Below, piece by piece: positions 45,725 through 56,954 of a stretch of DNA of 64,000 bases. Source of the stretch: Larix kaempferi. Lineage: Eukaryota > Streptophyta > Pinopsida > Pinales > Pinaceae. The position numbers and the translations under genes are program-made. The notes under the pieces were generated by a model. It was not told the origin of the DNA, did not search any database, and worked only from the letters and a program-made list of their open reading frames with translations. The stretch lies in contig BSBM01000762.1 of NCBI GenBank assembly GCA_027924585.1, positions 10,698,501 through 10,762,500 on the forward strand, written 5' to 3'. Position 1 is the stretch's first letter; each line of letters begins with the position of its first letter.

Positions 45725-48645
45725 GTGGCATGGAGCCCTACTCTCCGTCGGTCCCGTCGGTTGGATGGTTTAAAGATAGCCGCAGTTTCACGCCATGTTG
45801 CTAGAGGATGCTGGAGAGATCCCTCTGAGTCTTCGGATTCTTACGAGACTTACGTCCATGACGTCATGAGTGTTACACATTCTGATACTAAGGAAAAACC
45901 TTCGACTCCATCGGGTAGAGTTGAACACACTTTCGATCCCCATACTCCTCATGAGTAGTGGGGAGGTGATCCACCTGAGACTCAACCCGGTTCTATTTGG
46001 CCTAATTCGCTTGAACGAGATCCGTTTGATCCTTCGAATACGGATAATTATCTTTACAGAATGCTCGAATTACCCGAGGACGAAGAATAGGACGATCCTT
46101 TCGTTCCTTCATTTCCACGCAGTTATAGACACAGGATGCCAGAGTTACATGATGACACTGGCCCTACGGTCAACCTGACAACACTCTCTTTTGGTATGCC
46201 TAGTCATAGTACCGTCGAACCTTCCACTACGTTTGGTAGTCACGCTGGCACTAGTCAAAGTGTTAGCCATACGATACCCACTGGGGCACTACCTTCGCTG
46301 GGGGAACTACGTTGTCCACCCACACACATAGTATGGGGACTGGTCATGTTCCTCCTAACAATGCTAATGCTGGGAGACGACCACCTCCTAGAATTTCCCA
46401 ACCTAATAGGAACGTTGTTCGAAACACGACTCACCATCCACCACCTAATACACGTGTCGCTACTCATCAACCCAAGACTACTTTTACAAATGGTAATGTT
46501 CCTCCCAACCATGGGGGTGGACACATACCGCATACTTTTGCATCCACTGCCGCCACTAGTAATGCTAATGTACGGGGTGGGAATATTTCCTATCCACATG
46601 GACATCATGCCACCATCCCTGCTACTAGTCACACCAATATTGGAGTTGGGAATACTTCTCATACTTATGGTCATCACACGACTGATAAAGCTAATCCTAA
46701 TGCTGGGGATGGGAACATACCGTAGCATTATGGTCATTACAATACAATTCCCTCTATGAATAGTACATATATGCCCCATACTCATGGTGGAAACCCTTAC
46801 TACAATTCAGTCGGTGCTGGCCACCAATACAACCCACCACGCCAATATGGTGCCCAAAACACGCATATACCTACTTACTCTCAAATGGGTCAGGCAGGGG
46901 GAGGTTATCAATCCTATGGCCATTGAAAATCTTATGGTCCGTCAAGTCCTTATCATCAACAGTTTAATCCTCATGGTCACGCTTTTGGTCCATCTTATAA
47001 CACGGTTCTGTTTAACCAACCTTTTATGGGAGCTTATAATCCAACTTTCCAGCCGCAGCTTGCGTTCCTTGCACGCTTGAATCTCTCGGATCTTTCAAAT
47101 CTCACGAATGATCTGGTGTGTCACGACCCTACTTGGCCCCCGGTCCCTACCAATCTCCCTTCAGAGATTCCAAAGTTTGAGGGGAAAGGTGGTGAGGATC
47201 TGGGCGATCATGTCACAACATTTCACCTTTGGTGCTCCTCCAACTCTTTGAATCATGATTCCATTAGATTACGACTATTTCAATGCACCCTCACAGGGGA
47301 AGCCACGAAGTGGTATGTAGAGTTTCCTGGGAACACCTATAGGGGATTCAACGAGATTGCTTTGGTTTTCTTAGACCATTTCTAGTTGTCGGTTCGTTAT
47401 GATACTGGTACTGAGTTGTTGTTCACCTTCCGTCAGAATAAGGCCACACATATTTCTGACAACGTTCAAGAGTGGCGTCAGCGGAAGAGATTAGTGAAAG
47501 CCAACATTCCTCCAGATTTCCTGTTGGAATGGTTCCTCAAGTCTCTACTCCCATACATTGCTAAGGGTGTTTTGATGTCCGACATTGTGACTGAGGAACA
47601 AGCTATATTGAAAGTTGAGCAGTTAAATCTACTTTATTCTCAGTCTGCCATTTTGTATGACATTATTCCTAATGCACCGAGAACAAGACATGAGCCCACG
47701 TTAGTTCTTGAACCACATGCCGATGGCATTGTGGGGTCCGCATGCACTCGCCCTATATACTTGGTAGCTAATCAAATGCAAAATTTGTTGCTAAAATAGT
47801 CTACTCCTGGACAGGTTCACACTGTGTCCACTTCCACTCCGTTGTCTGATGTACACAATGTGCAATCAACGAAACCGTCGGGTAACCAGCAACCTGGTGG
47901 TAAGAAAAAGGGGAGAAACAATCGTAGGGGTGGAAACAATGGAAGTTATAACAATAGAAATCATAATACTCCTCATAAAGAGAATGCCAACCCTCCTCGG
48001 GAAGGCGGTAATGCTTGCGAGGATCGTAAACCTAGGCGTAAGGTGAAATTCCCTCGCAAGCTTTGTCGAGACGATCATCTTACTCACTTATGTCCTCAAA
48101 TTGAAGAAGCATCGAAGCATTTGGCACAGAGCCCAGCTGTGTTGAAGGATCCCCTTCCTCATCATCAAAACATGGATTCACATGCTCCCACCACTGGTTA
48201 TGGTACTAATGAAATGGCAACATCTTCTTCCAATACTAGTGGTTATGGATGTGTGAATATGGTTCAGTTGGAGGTTTGTGTTGCTACTCGTCGGCGTGAT
48301 TATGGTGCACCACAACCTAATTTTGGGAGTGAGCCTCCCCCTCTTCCTGACAATTCTTTGCATATCAAGAAGCCCTCCATTATGCCCCAGATACCGAAAG
48401 GTGTTCTCAAGTGCTCCACTCATAATCCCAATGCTCAAGACGCCCAGAACTACTCCATCATAGAATATTTGGGCCAAACTCCGTGTGCCATGTCGGTTCT
48501 TGAAGTTTTGCAAGTTTGTCCTTCTCAGAAGCATGCCCTTTTGAGTGCATTAGGAGTTCAGGATGGGGGAAATCCTAGTGTTATCAAGTTTGATACTACT
48601 AATGTCCAGCCTCACTTACCTTACCACGTGGATTTTCAAATCTAG
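45725..48645 (+). pseudogene. gag of element G
   Basis: The probable start is MAWSPTLRRSRRLDG at 45725. An N-terminal region rich in His, Gly, Asn and Pro (GHH/YGHH-type repeats) spans about 46.3-47.0 kb. The capsid core is at 47026-47385 (LARLNLSDLSNLTNDLV, IPKFEGKGGEDLGDH, FQCTLTGEATKWYVEF). C-terminal parts read SVRYDTGTELLFTFRQNK, then DIIPNAPR. A knuckle-like KLCRDDHLTHLCP near 48.06 kb has Arg where the first Cys is expected. The tail IPKGVLK and NYSIIEYLGQTPC is shared with A. A frameshift occurs near 46.3 kb. Stops at 47385 (HF*LSVRY), 47799 and elsewhere fit CAG-to-TAG changes. Confidence 0.88.
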
Positions 48646-49731
48646 GTGGTTTTCCTTTAAAGCTTCGTCAAATGTACTATGGTTGATGAAGGTGATTCCG
48701 CGTCAGTAATGTCGTTAACTTGTTGGAAAGCTCTTGGCTCTCCTCCTCTACTCGCATCTAGAACTACACTCACTGCATTCAACGGTAGATCTTTTACGCC
48801 GCAAGGAATTATCCCTTCCCTTGTTGTCTCCTTGGGAGGTAAGTCTTTGCCTATTGAAGTCGAAGTGGTTGATGCGCCCATCGACTACAACATTTTACTG
48901 GGTCGAAACTGGATGTACTCTATGAAAGCTGTCGTGTCCACTGTATTTAGAGTTATCTACTTTCCTCATGAAGGCAATATTATGATGATCGATCAGCTAG
49001 ATTTTGTTGGCACTCCTTCCGCAGCATCCATGGGATCTATAGTCCCGCAAGTTTCTAATTCTCAGCCGACAACTAGGAACATAGGTGTTGGAATGTACCC
49101 CTCATTGATGGGAACTTATAATCTTTCTACACCTGTGAATTTTATTGGAACCATTACCGACAATGTGTCTCCTCCTTCGAATAATATGTTATTCTGGACC
49201 TCTTATTTAGATGATCCGTGGACTTTATTATCCACGAGTTCCACGTCTGGAGACATTGCACACGTTAGGATGTCTATTCCTTTATCTGTTGCGGAGCTCG
49301 CTTACGATCATATCCAACAAACCACTGTAGTTTCGGATCTCTCTTCTTCCCAGACAGTCGAAGAAGATCTCGTTACGCTGCCAGTTTGGGAAGCCAACTC
49401 ATCTTGTTCCCACGATTGCCCTGATGATACTTTACCATTTGATGAAGCTATCCTTGAGGCCATGTGTTGTAGTGAGAGGCCTTGGGAAGATATGCACCAT
49501 CACTCTTATTTCCTTCCCAACCTTGAGCTCATTGAGCAAGAGGAATTTAGGATGACTCTAGCAGAGATGGTTGGTCACCCTGTGGCTCTTTTGGAGTCAC
49601 ATGATGTTTTTGTGGAGAGGAATATGGCCAATATTTCCCCAACCACTTCGATCAACATCTCTCGCAATCCCAGAAAGATAGAGAACGTTTACATCAGTGC
49701 TGATTGCACTCCTGAGGAGATCGCTATTTAA
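48646..49731 (+). pseudogene. Protease and linker of element G
   Basis: The 350-codon open segment from 48679 holds the protease: active-site box VDEGDSASVMSL (catalytic Asp/Ser-Gly pattern atypical), flap-side PQGIIPSLVVSLGGKSLPIE, and the C-terminal DYNILLGRNWMY. A linker with no known domain follows and ends CTPEEIAI, matching the CTLEEIA of F. Upstream stops at 48645 and 48659 separate it from gag. Confidence 0.85.
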
Positions 49732-50503
49732 ACTGACTTATTTACAGAACTCCGGGAAGCTTTCACCTAGTCACATGAGGAGATGCCAAGAATAGACCCC
49801 CGCATTGTTGAACATGAGATTAGAACGTATCTTGATGCTAAACCGGTTCGAAAATGCTTATGTGCTATGAACCCTAGGAAGGCAACTGCTATTAAGGTAG
49901 AGGTGGAGAAACTGCTCAAAGCTGGTTTCATCTCCCGTTCCCATTACCGAATGGGTGTCAAACCCCGTTCCTGTGGATAAGAAGCAGGGAATGATCCGTG
50001 TATGCACTGATTTCAGAGATTTGAACCATGCATGTCCGAAAGACAACTTCCCCACTCCATTCATTGACCAAATATTGGATGCTTGTGTGAGGAGTGAGAT
50101 TTTTTCATTCATGGACAGCTTCTCGAGTTATAATCAGATTCAAATCAAACCCGCGGACCAACATAAGACGACATTTATTTGTCTGTGGGGAACGTTTGCA
50201 TATCGAAAAATGCCCTTCGGCCTTAAAAATGCTGGAGCTACTTTTCAGCGAGCCATGACCTATGCCTTTCACAATCTTAAGATGATTATGGAAGTTTTCT
50301 TGGATGATCTTGTTGGCCATTCTCGCAAGAGAGTGGACCACCCCAAGCACCTCCGTATGATTCTCGAACGATGTATTCACTACAAAATTCGATTGAATCC
50401 AAACAAATGCTTCTTCACTGTTAGGACTGGTTGCCTTCTAGGATTCATAGTTTCGAGGGAGGGTATTAGAGTCGATCCTCTCAAAGTTGAGGCAACACTT
50501 TAG
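49732..50503 (+). pseudogene. Reverse transcriptase of element G
   Basis: EEMPRIDPRIVEHEIRTY leads into the fingers. A frameshift near 49932, explained by a 2-base loss, then shifts to a 182-codon frame with GMIRVCTDFRDLNHACPKDN, MDSFSSYNQIQI, MPFGLKNAGATFQRAM and the catalytic box VFLDDLVGHS (FLDD, both Asp present), ending FIVSREGIRVDPLKVEA. A TAG stop at 50501 separates it from the connection domain. The W of FAWSYEEM is a TAG at 49768. Confidence 0.92.
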
Positions 50504-51211
50504 TTGCCTCCTCCGCGTAATTTGTTACAACTTCAGATCCTCCAAGGGAGAGCTACTTTTTTGCGTCGGTTTATAGCTAACTATGCTAATATTACCAAAG
50601 GTTTCGCACGCTTATTGAAGAAAGACACACCTTTAATCTGGGATGAGCGAGCCCAACAGTCTTTCGATGCCCTTAAGAAAGCTTTGGTATCGTCCCTTGT
50701 GCTTAGTCCACCGGACTTTACACAAGATACTATTGGCATGGTATTGGTTCAGGTAGATGATGCACTCATCGAGCATGTTATCTGTTATCTTAGTCGAAAT
50801 TTAGTAGACACTGAGCTAAGGTACGCTCATGTAGGAAATCTGGCACTTGCGACTGTCCATGTAGTCCAGCGGTTACAACATTACTTTTTGCTTCGAACAA
50901 CCACAGTTGTAGCTCACATCAATCCAGTTCAAATCGTGCTATCATGACGCCTTATCAGGGGTAAGTATAATAAATGGATTGTAATCCTTCAGGAATTTGA
51001 TCTTGATTTTTCTTCGGCAAAATCGGTGAAATCATTGGTGTTCGCTGAGCTTATGTCGGACCTTCCACGACTTGATGAGGAATTCATTCATGAAGATTCC
51101 TTTGTGGATGAACACTTATTTCTTATCTCGTCCAAGGACCCTTGGTATGTGGATGTCATTGTATATCTCCAAACTTTGAAGTTTCCTCCGCATTATTCAC
51201 GAGATGAGTGA
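50504..51211 (+). pseudogene. RT connection and RNase H of element G
   Basis: Reads FLRRFIANYANITKGFARLL, LIWDERAQQSFDALK, then RNase H motifs (IGMVLVQ, ELRYAHVGNLALATVHVVQR, NKWIVILQEFDLDF). One TGA lies where the family has Arg (LS*RLIRGKYN). The first acidic residue of the RNase H active site is not obvious. Only about 60 residues separate RNase H from integrase, leaving no room for a second RNase H. Confidence 0.85.
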
Positions 51212-52149
51212 CGACGTGTGAGACATCACGCTAAAGATTATACTATCGTCGGTGATACTCTGTATTTCCAAGGAAAGGATTCCATTCTTCATCGTTGCTT
51301 GACTGACGAAGAAGCGGAACAGGTACTTAATGATTGCCATGCGAGGGCGTGTGGCGGTCACTTATCCGGGCTTGCTATAGCCCAACGTATCATGCGATCT
51401 AGTTATTTTTGGCCTACCATCTTTAAAGATTGTATTAACACTGTGAAGAGATGTCACCCTTGCCAGGTGTTTTCTCATAACATACACTCGCACCCAACAC
51501 CCCTCCATCCGGTCGTCACTGTCGGTCCCTTCACTAAGTGGGGGGTAGATTCATGGATTACAAACTAGCTTTGGCTGGGGGGCATCACCATATTATCGTG
51601 GTCGTGGATTATTTTTCCAAGTGGTTTGAGGCCATGCCTACTGTAAAAGCCGATAGTGCTACTGCAGCCCATTTTGTGTTCAACCAGATTATCACTCGGT
51701 TCGGTATCCTGAAAGAGATTGTCACTGACCATGGCAGTCACTTTCAAAACAAGATGATGGAGGATTTGTCTCTCAAGATTGGGTTTCTCCAAGAACACTT
51801 GTCTTCCTACTATCCTCAAGCGAATGGTCAGGTTGAAGCAGTAAATAAGTCTTTGAAGACCATTCTCCAACGTACCATCCAACAAAGCAAGACCAATTGG
51901 CATATCATGTTATATCCTGCTTTGTGGGCATATCAAACCACAGTTAATACTGCCACTGGGTTCTCACCATTCCAGTTAGTTCATGGTGTGGAGTCACTTT
52001 TACCGATTGAATGCGAAATCCCTTCACTCAAGCTAGCCATAGAGCTCCTCCCTGATACGACAGATATTGAGCAACGTTTAGTACACCTCGAGCAACTTGA
52101 CGAGCAACGTCGAGATGCCGCTGTGGCCATTGAAGTTAACAAGCGTCGT
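51212..52149 (+). pseudogene. Integrase of element G, C-terminally cut
   Basis: The zinc site is readable (HARACGGHLSGLAIAQRIM, then RCHPC). After a frameshift near 51.55 kb the core is in another frame: IIVVVDYFSKW, IVTDHGSHFQNKMME (D) and SSYYPQANGQVEAVNKSLK (E). The first catalytic Asp is in WGVD just before the shift. Coding sequence ends after DAAVAIEVNKRR, where element H is inserted; the frame reads on for 20 codons of LTR sequence. The C-terminal domain is missing. Confidence 0.9.
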
Positions 52150-53823
52150 TGTTGGGAACAGGTTGAGATAAAGTTTTGGAATCACCTTTTTGAGGCAAGC
52201 AGGGAAAGCTGAGCTAAGAGCAGCTCGGAAACACAATTTTGGCTAAGTATTGAGAATGCTGAGAAGTTGTACACAGCATCCAACTTTTGAACAGACTGCG
52301 GAGTTGCACGCAGCATCGAAGTTTTGGCTATGATGCAAAGACCAGTACTGTGCCGAAGCAGTGCTGCGGAGTTAGGAAGCCACGTGGAGCCAACAAAGCA
52401 ATGTGCTGGACAAGTATCAAGTATAGCTACTGGCTCGACCGGTAGCAGCCATTTTTGGAAAAGATATTCCAGGATTGCCGAGCGGTGGACATAGGCAAAA
52501 TAGGAAGGCAGCCATGCATGAGTTGTTAAGGAAAGTGACGTTTGGAATGCTTAGAAGGTAAAACCGTTAGAGAGAAACGGTTCGGCAGAAGCAGCCTATA
52601 GGCACGCATGCGACAAGAAGGCCGATAGCGACAGAATGAGGATGTGGAGATCCGCCATGATCAAGCAGACGCTACAAGGAGACAGCAAGTCGGTTTGGAA
52701 AACTGGCATAGTTTTGGAAACCCTTAGGGTTTTGGGTTTTAGGTCTTCGACATTGTACAGACATGACCTTTGGGCATGATCTATTTAAGAAGACATTTTT
52801 GTATGGGATGGGGGTTGGTTAGTTGATTGGGGATTAGAGTAATCTTGAGATAACCTTTTTGTATTGTAAAATCTCTCCGAGCTGAGAATATTGTAAAGGC
52901 TCTGCAACTGTGTGCGCAGAGACCTAGCCGAGAGAAAGGAGAGTCTGCAGCTGAGTGCGCAGACTAAGAACGGTTGCCCCATCCCTTTTGAAAGAAATAT
53001 ATTACCAACCGTTCTTGTGGACGTATATTTCCATCTGGGGAAGTGAACCACGTTAAATCCTATGTTATGTGATGATGTTTATGAATGAATGATTGTCTGT
53101 ATTTTTTGTAGAATGAATGCTTGAATGTTTCCTTGCATGCTGTAATATGAGAACTTTGATATGCACTTACCAATAGGAGAAATCTGGGAATGATATGCTA
53201 GGTTCCACGGAAGCAGATGAATGGAAAACATTTCAATTCTATGTTAAAGTCGTGAATTAGTCATTTAAGTTTAAATACTTTCTTAAGCACAATGAAGGAA
53301 CGCAACACAGCTAGTCATGTCTATCATTTCAGTTCACATTGTAATAATCCAAGTTCTAGAAGGAATGCTTGAAAGATAACCAGTAAAGTGCCTGAATGAA
53401 TGGATGAGTGATATTCATTTCAGTGCCTTAACGTTTCCGAGATCTTCCAAGTAGAGGATAAGTGTGGGTAATTCGCAGTTCCAATAGAGGATTCGCAGCA
53501 ATAAGAAACTTTTAGTGAGGCCCACAGTGTTGCTTCCACTGTGTAGTACTACTTGCAGCATAGATCCTGTTGCGTACCGCATCACTTTGCCCCGTAGCAC
53601 CATCCTTCTGTCCTGCGTTGCGCAGCTTGTCCATATAAACAACTCATCATTTACTGTGGAAACTTGATTCCGTAGTACCCCATAAGATACACCTCAGGTG
53701 AGACCTCAACCTGCTCACAGGTTGTTGCTGAAAGGGTCGGTGTGAAGGGGTTTTGTTGGTCAAAGGGAGAACCGCAAAGAACCTGGGTCTAATTGGAAAC
53801 CTCTGGGTCATTTTAAGCCAACA
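52150..53823 (+). repeat. 5' LTR of element H (about 1674 bp)
   Basis: From TGTTGGGAACAGG to TTTTAAGCCAACA, two bases before the first PBS-like unit. A candidate TATA-like TATTTAAG is at 52782-52789. The phrases CTGCAACTGTGTGCGCAGA and CTGCAGCTGAGTGCGCAGA (about 52902 and 52948) are a short internal repeat. The second LTR is not in the window, so the limits rest on the start and the PBS. Confidence 0.78.
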
Positions 53824-53825
53824 AA

Positions 53826-53942
53826 TGGTTCCGTTGCTGCGCTAGAATCCATGATGAGTTGAAATGGCTCCGTTGCCGCACTAGAATCCATGATGAGTTG
53901 AAATGGTTCCGTTGCCACTCTAGAATCCATGATGAGTTGCAA
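53826..53942 (+). repeat. Triplicated 39-bp primer-binding-site-like unit (element H)
   Basis: Three tandem units start at 53826, 53865 and 53904, each beginning TGGTTCCGTTGC or TGGCTCCGTTGC and running on through CTAGAATCCATGATGAGTTG. The first is two bases from the LTR end, the normal PBS position. TGGCTCCGTTGC resembles the TGGCGCCGTTGCC type of plant gypsy PBS. The downstream two copies would not sit at an LTR edge. Confidence 0.9.
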
Positions 53943-53947
53943 TCACA

Positions 53948-54383
53948 ATGTGTGAAGAAGAATATCAGTTCCTCGAAGGATCTGACTATTGGCATCCTGA
54001 AAAGACAGAAATCCAAGCTTGGTGGGATAAGACCATAAGCGATTTTAACATACAAAAAAATAGACATCCGTGTCTAAGTGGAACACAGTGGTCAGATAGA
54101 TATCTGTTGGACGACATTCACGAGATCTTTTGGGCATCGTTTCGAAATGAGCTGCATGTGTGGATCTCGCGGCTCGCAGAGAAGAAAAACTGTTTCCAAG
54201 GAGGAGTTACTACGGAGTGGACTCCCGAGCTCACAGCGTAGCTTAAAGTGTTAGACAGCCCGTTGTCACGCGCAGTTGATTATTGGGTCGATCATATGCT
54301 AGAAGGATTTGTAACAGAATTTGCTATAGACACACTCAAATCCTACAGCCAAGCAGAAGCACACTTTTTCGGAGGATTCCAAG
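53948..54383 (+). pseudogene. Leader ORF of element H
   Basis: An open segment (98 codons from an ATG) continues in frame after one TAG at 54239-54241 to about 54383. The product is acidic and rich in Trp and Phe (GSDYWHPEKTEIQAWWDK; WASFRNELHVWISRLAEKK), with no recognised domain. It may be the N-terminal part of Gag, joined to the next frame by splicing or once in the same frame. Confidence 0.6.
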
Positions 54384-54454
54384 GTAAGTTTCTGAACAAT
54401 CTCAGTCTATACATTAAGATGTTGTTAGCTGTGAAAGTTGTTTTAAGAATGCAG
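54384..54454 (+). other. Possible 71-bp intron in element H
   Basis: The leader frame ends at CCAAG|GTAAGT, a strong plant 5' splice site, and a 3' site TTTTAAGAATGCAG lies 71 bp on. Removing the 71 bases joins the leader frame to the gag frame without a stop. This length is near the lower limit for plant introns. Supported only by pattern and frame arithmetic. Confidence 0.4.
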
Positions 54455-56376
54455 TAATATGCTTGAAGTTTGTCATGATAAACAATACATATATTGATTC
54501 TGACGAAGAGACACATACTCTTAGAAGTGGTAAGAGATATAAAATTAATAAGAATCCGGAAGGCCCTAAAATTCATATAGATACTAAGATCCCATGCGAT
54601 CTTGATAGCAAAGTTCCACAACCATTTACCCCTGAGATTCCATCGACTGCACAAACTACACCACCCTTATCACATAACCCACCCGCTACGCAACCCACCC
54701 CGCAGAAAACTTAGCCTAGTCCATCTCTCCTGATAGTCCCATTTGTATTTACTGCACAGATCCCTTTACAGTAGATGCACACTAATCCCGGCACCCCACC
54801 ACATAGTAGCACAATGGAAAACACTGATATGAAACTGCCAATATTTAGAGGAACTGGCCTAGAAGACCCTGATCAGCATTGGTTCCTTTGTGAAGCCATA
54901 TGGAGTGTAAGACAAATCCAATACGATGCCATGAAGCAAGCACAGCTCATCACCACTTTCAGGGATAGAGCGCTACATTGGTTTATGAAATACTCTACCG
55001 TTCAGCTGAGAACCCTCGCAAAAATTAAAGTCGCGCTGGTGGAGGATTTCAAGAAACCTAAGTCTAAGTCACAGTGTATAACTGAGCTGAAGGAAATAAA
55101 GCAGAGACCAACTGAAATGGTCTGGGAATTTGATTAGAAATTTAAGACCTTACTAGACCAAGTAAGTTTTGTTATACGACCAGAACAACATAAAGAATGG
55201 TTCATTGCTGCGTTGTTACCTCATATCAGATTACCATTGATGCAGCAGAAGGTTCTATCCCAGGCAGAGGCCTTGGAAATTGCAATGAAGCTGGAATCTT
55301 CGCCGATTAGTGATACTAGTTCTAGGATGTCTCAGATCCAGAACCAGTTGACGACCCTGACACTTGAACTGCAAAGCATGAAAAATGGTAAAGAACAAAG
55401 ATATGAACCTAGACAGGAGGTCTGGTGCACAAGTTGTAAAGGAGTAGGTCATGACCGCGAGCATTGCCCTCTATTCCGCAACTATATTAATAATGGTGCA
55501 CCTAACCCATTAAATCAGAATCAGGCCCCATGGTGTGAAATTTGCAGAACCACGGGACATAGACCTGAAGACTATTACCTCATCCAGAAATATGTGAAAA
55601 CTCCTAAGAATTTATACTGCAACTTCTGTAAATCAGTTGGACATGATGAATCCAACTATCGCGCATATGAATTAATGAATGAAATAAAAAGGGATATGGA
55701 CTCAATGCGAGGCGTTGGCTTGTACCACGTACAAAAAATTACCCAACCAAAACAAGAAAATGCACAATATGAAAAAGGAGGATACAGAGGTCGTGGTGGT
55801 GGATACTGCGGCAGAGGAAGAAATGTTTGTATGGCATAGGGAAGAGGCCGTGGCCAAGTCATTTGTTATAACTATGGCCAACCCGGGCACATATCTAGAG
55901 ATTGTGTTAACCCATGCACTATGTGCAATTATTGTAAATCATTTGAGCATGTCATTGAAGATTGCCCAGTATTAGAGGTGGAAATGCAGAAGAGAAGACG
56001 AACAGAGGCTCCGAATCCAAACGTCCAGTGGATCGCAGTAGAAAATAGACTAGTGGATCCAAGCAACAATGTGGTCACGCACAGTGGCACTGAGATAGGC
56101 CGCGACAGAGGAGCGAAAGCTTCAACATCAGGGGAAGCAAATACGAAGAAGGATCCCCTTGAAACAGTATGGATAAGGAAAGCTCCAGCAAAAGCACCCC
56201 CTCTTAACCTACAGAAGAACAAGGAGATCTTCATTGACGCACAGGATACCTTTAGAGAACCACCAGATAAGTCATCAAGGATCCCACTGCGCAGTGAAAA
56301 ACCGCATGTTGAAGACATGCTAGCCCCGTATGATAAAACAAGTACTACGACAGATGTTCATACTTTTGTTGTGTAG
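54455..56376 (+). pseudogene. gag of element H with five CCHC boxes
   Basis: One frame with several TAG stops (54712-54714, about 54772, 55135-55137, 55837-55839). The capsid part (54832-55300) reads LPIFRGTGLEDPDQHWFLCE, FRDRALHWFMKY and VWEFD*KFKTLLDQ. Five zinc knuckles follow: CTSCKGVGHDREHC (55426), CEICRTTGHRPEDY (55534), CNFCKSVGHDESNY (55618), CYNYGQPGHISRDC (55864) and CNYCKSFEHVIEDC (55924). Boxes 2, 3 and 4 each have Tyr for one Cys. A glycine/arginine stretch (GYRGRGGGYCGRGR) lies between boxes 3 and 4. The tail is hydrophilic. Confidence 0.9.
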
Positions 56377-56954
56377 TTCTTGTGAAGCTGCATGAAGTTA
56401 CTAAAAAGCGAAAAAGCCATAGTAGAGCTCCAGAAGCTTATCAGCCAGTATGAACCTCAGATTGCAACAGAGACTCCAGATAGCGCTGTACATCATATAA
56501 GGAAGCACAAAAGAACAGGCCGAGAGATGAGGCTTACTGCGCAGATAGGATATTTTGAAATGGATGAAGTCATCCTTGATCTAGGATCAAAAGTGAATGT
56601 TTTGACTAAGCAGACATGGTAGCAGATGGGTCGACCAAAGTTGCTCTGGTCACCTATCCAGTTACGAATGGCTAATCAAGAGAAGGTCATACCTTTTGGC
56701 CCTTAGCTAATGTAGTAGTTGACATTGACGGAGTATAGAGTCATGCAGACTTTGAGGTTATTGAAATTGTGGATGATAGTCAACCTTTTCCAGCAATATT
56801 GGGAATTGATTGGGCTATGGATAACTTGGCTATCATAAACTTGAAGACAAAGAAGATGATCTTTGAAGGGAAGCATATTAGGGTCATCGCACCATTGGAT
56901 CCTAAAGATGGTGATAGATACAGTGAGCCGATTCAGGAGGAATCCCAAGCTTAA
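56377..56954 (+). pseudogene. Aspartic protease of element H
   Basis: The frame opens at 56392 with EKAIVELQKLISQYEPQI, then the active-site box MDEVILDLGSKVNVLTKQTW (D-L-G-S, a variant known in plant gypsy elements). A TAG at 56620-56622 and a frame change near 56.7 kb follow. The rest reads QPFPAILGIDWAMDNLAIIN, the conserved protease C-terminal ILG-DW box. Confidence 0.85.

Larger units (their letters stand above)
43157..52149 (+). mobile_element. Element G: nearly complete gypsy element, 3' end cut by element H
   Basis: It has a 926-bp 5' LTR, a PBS, a 1.6-kb leader, gag and pol (PR, RT, RNase H, INT) in plus orientation. The integrase coding sequence ends abruptly at 52149, where TGTTGGGAACAGG (LTR of H) begins. 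Same family as A and F. It has no chromodomain in the visible part and no second, archaeal-type RNase H between RNase H and integrase, where Tat/Ogre elements often carry one. Frameshifts occur near 46.3, 49.93 and 51.55 kb, with about a dozen stops. Confidence 0.9.
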
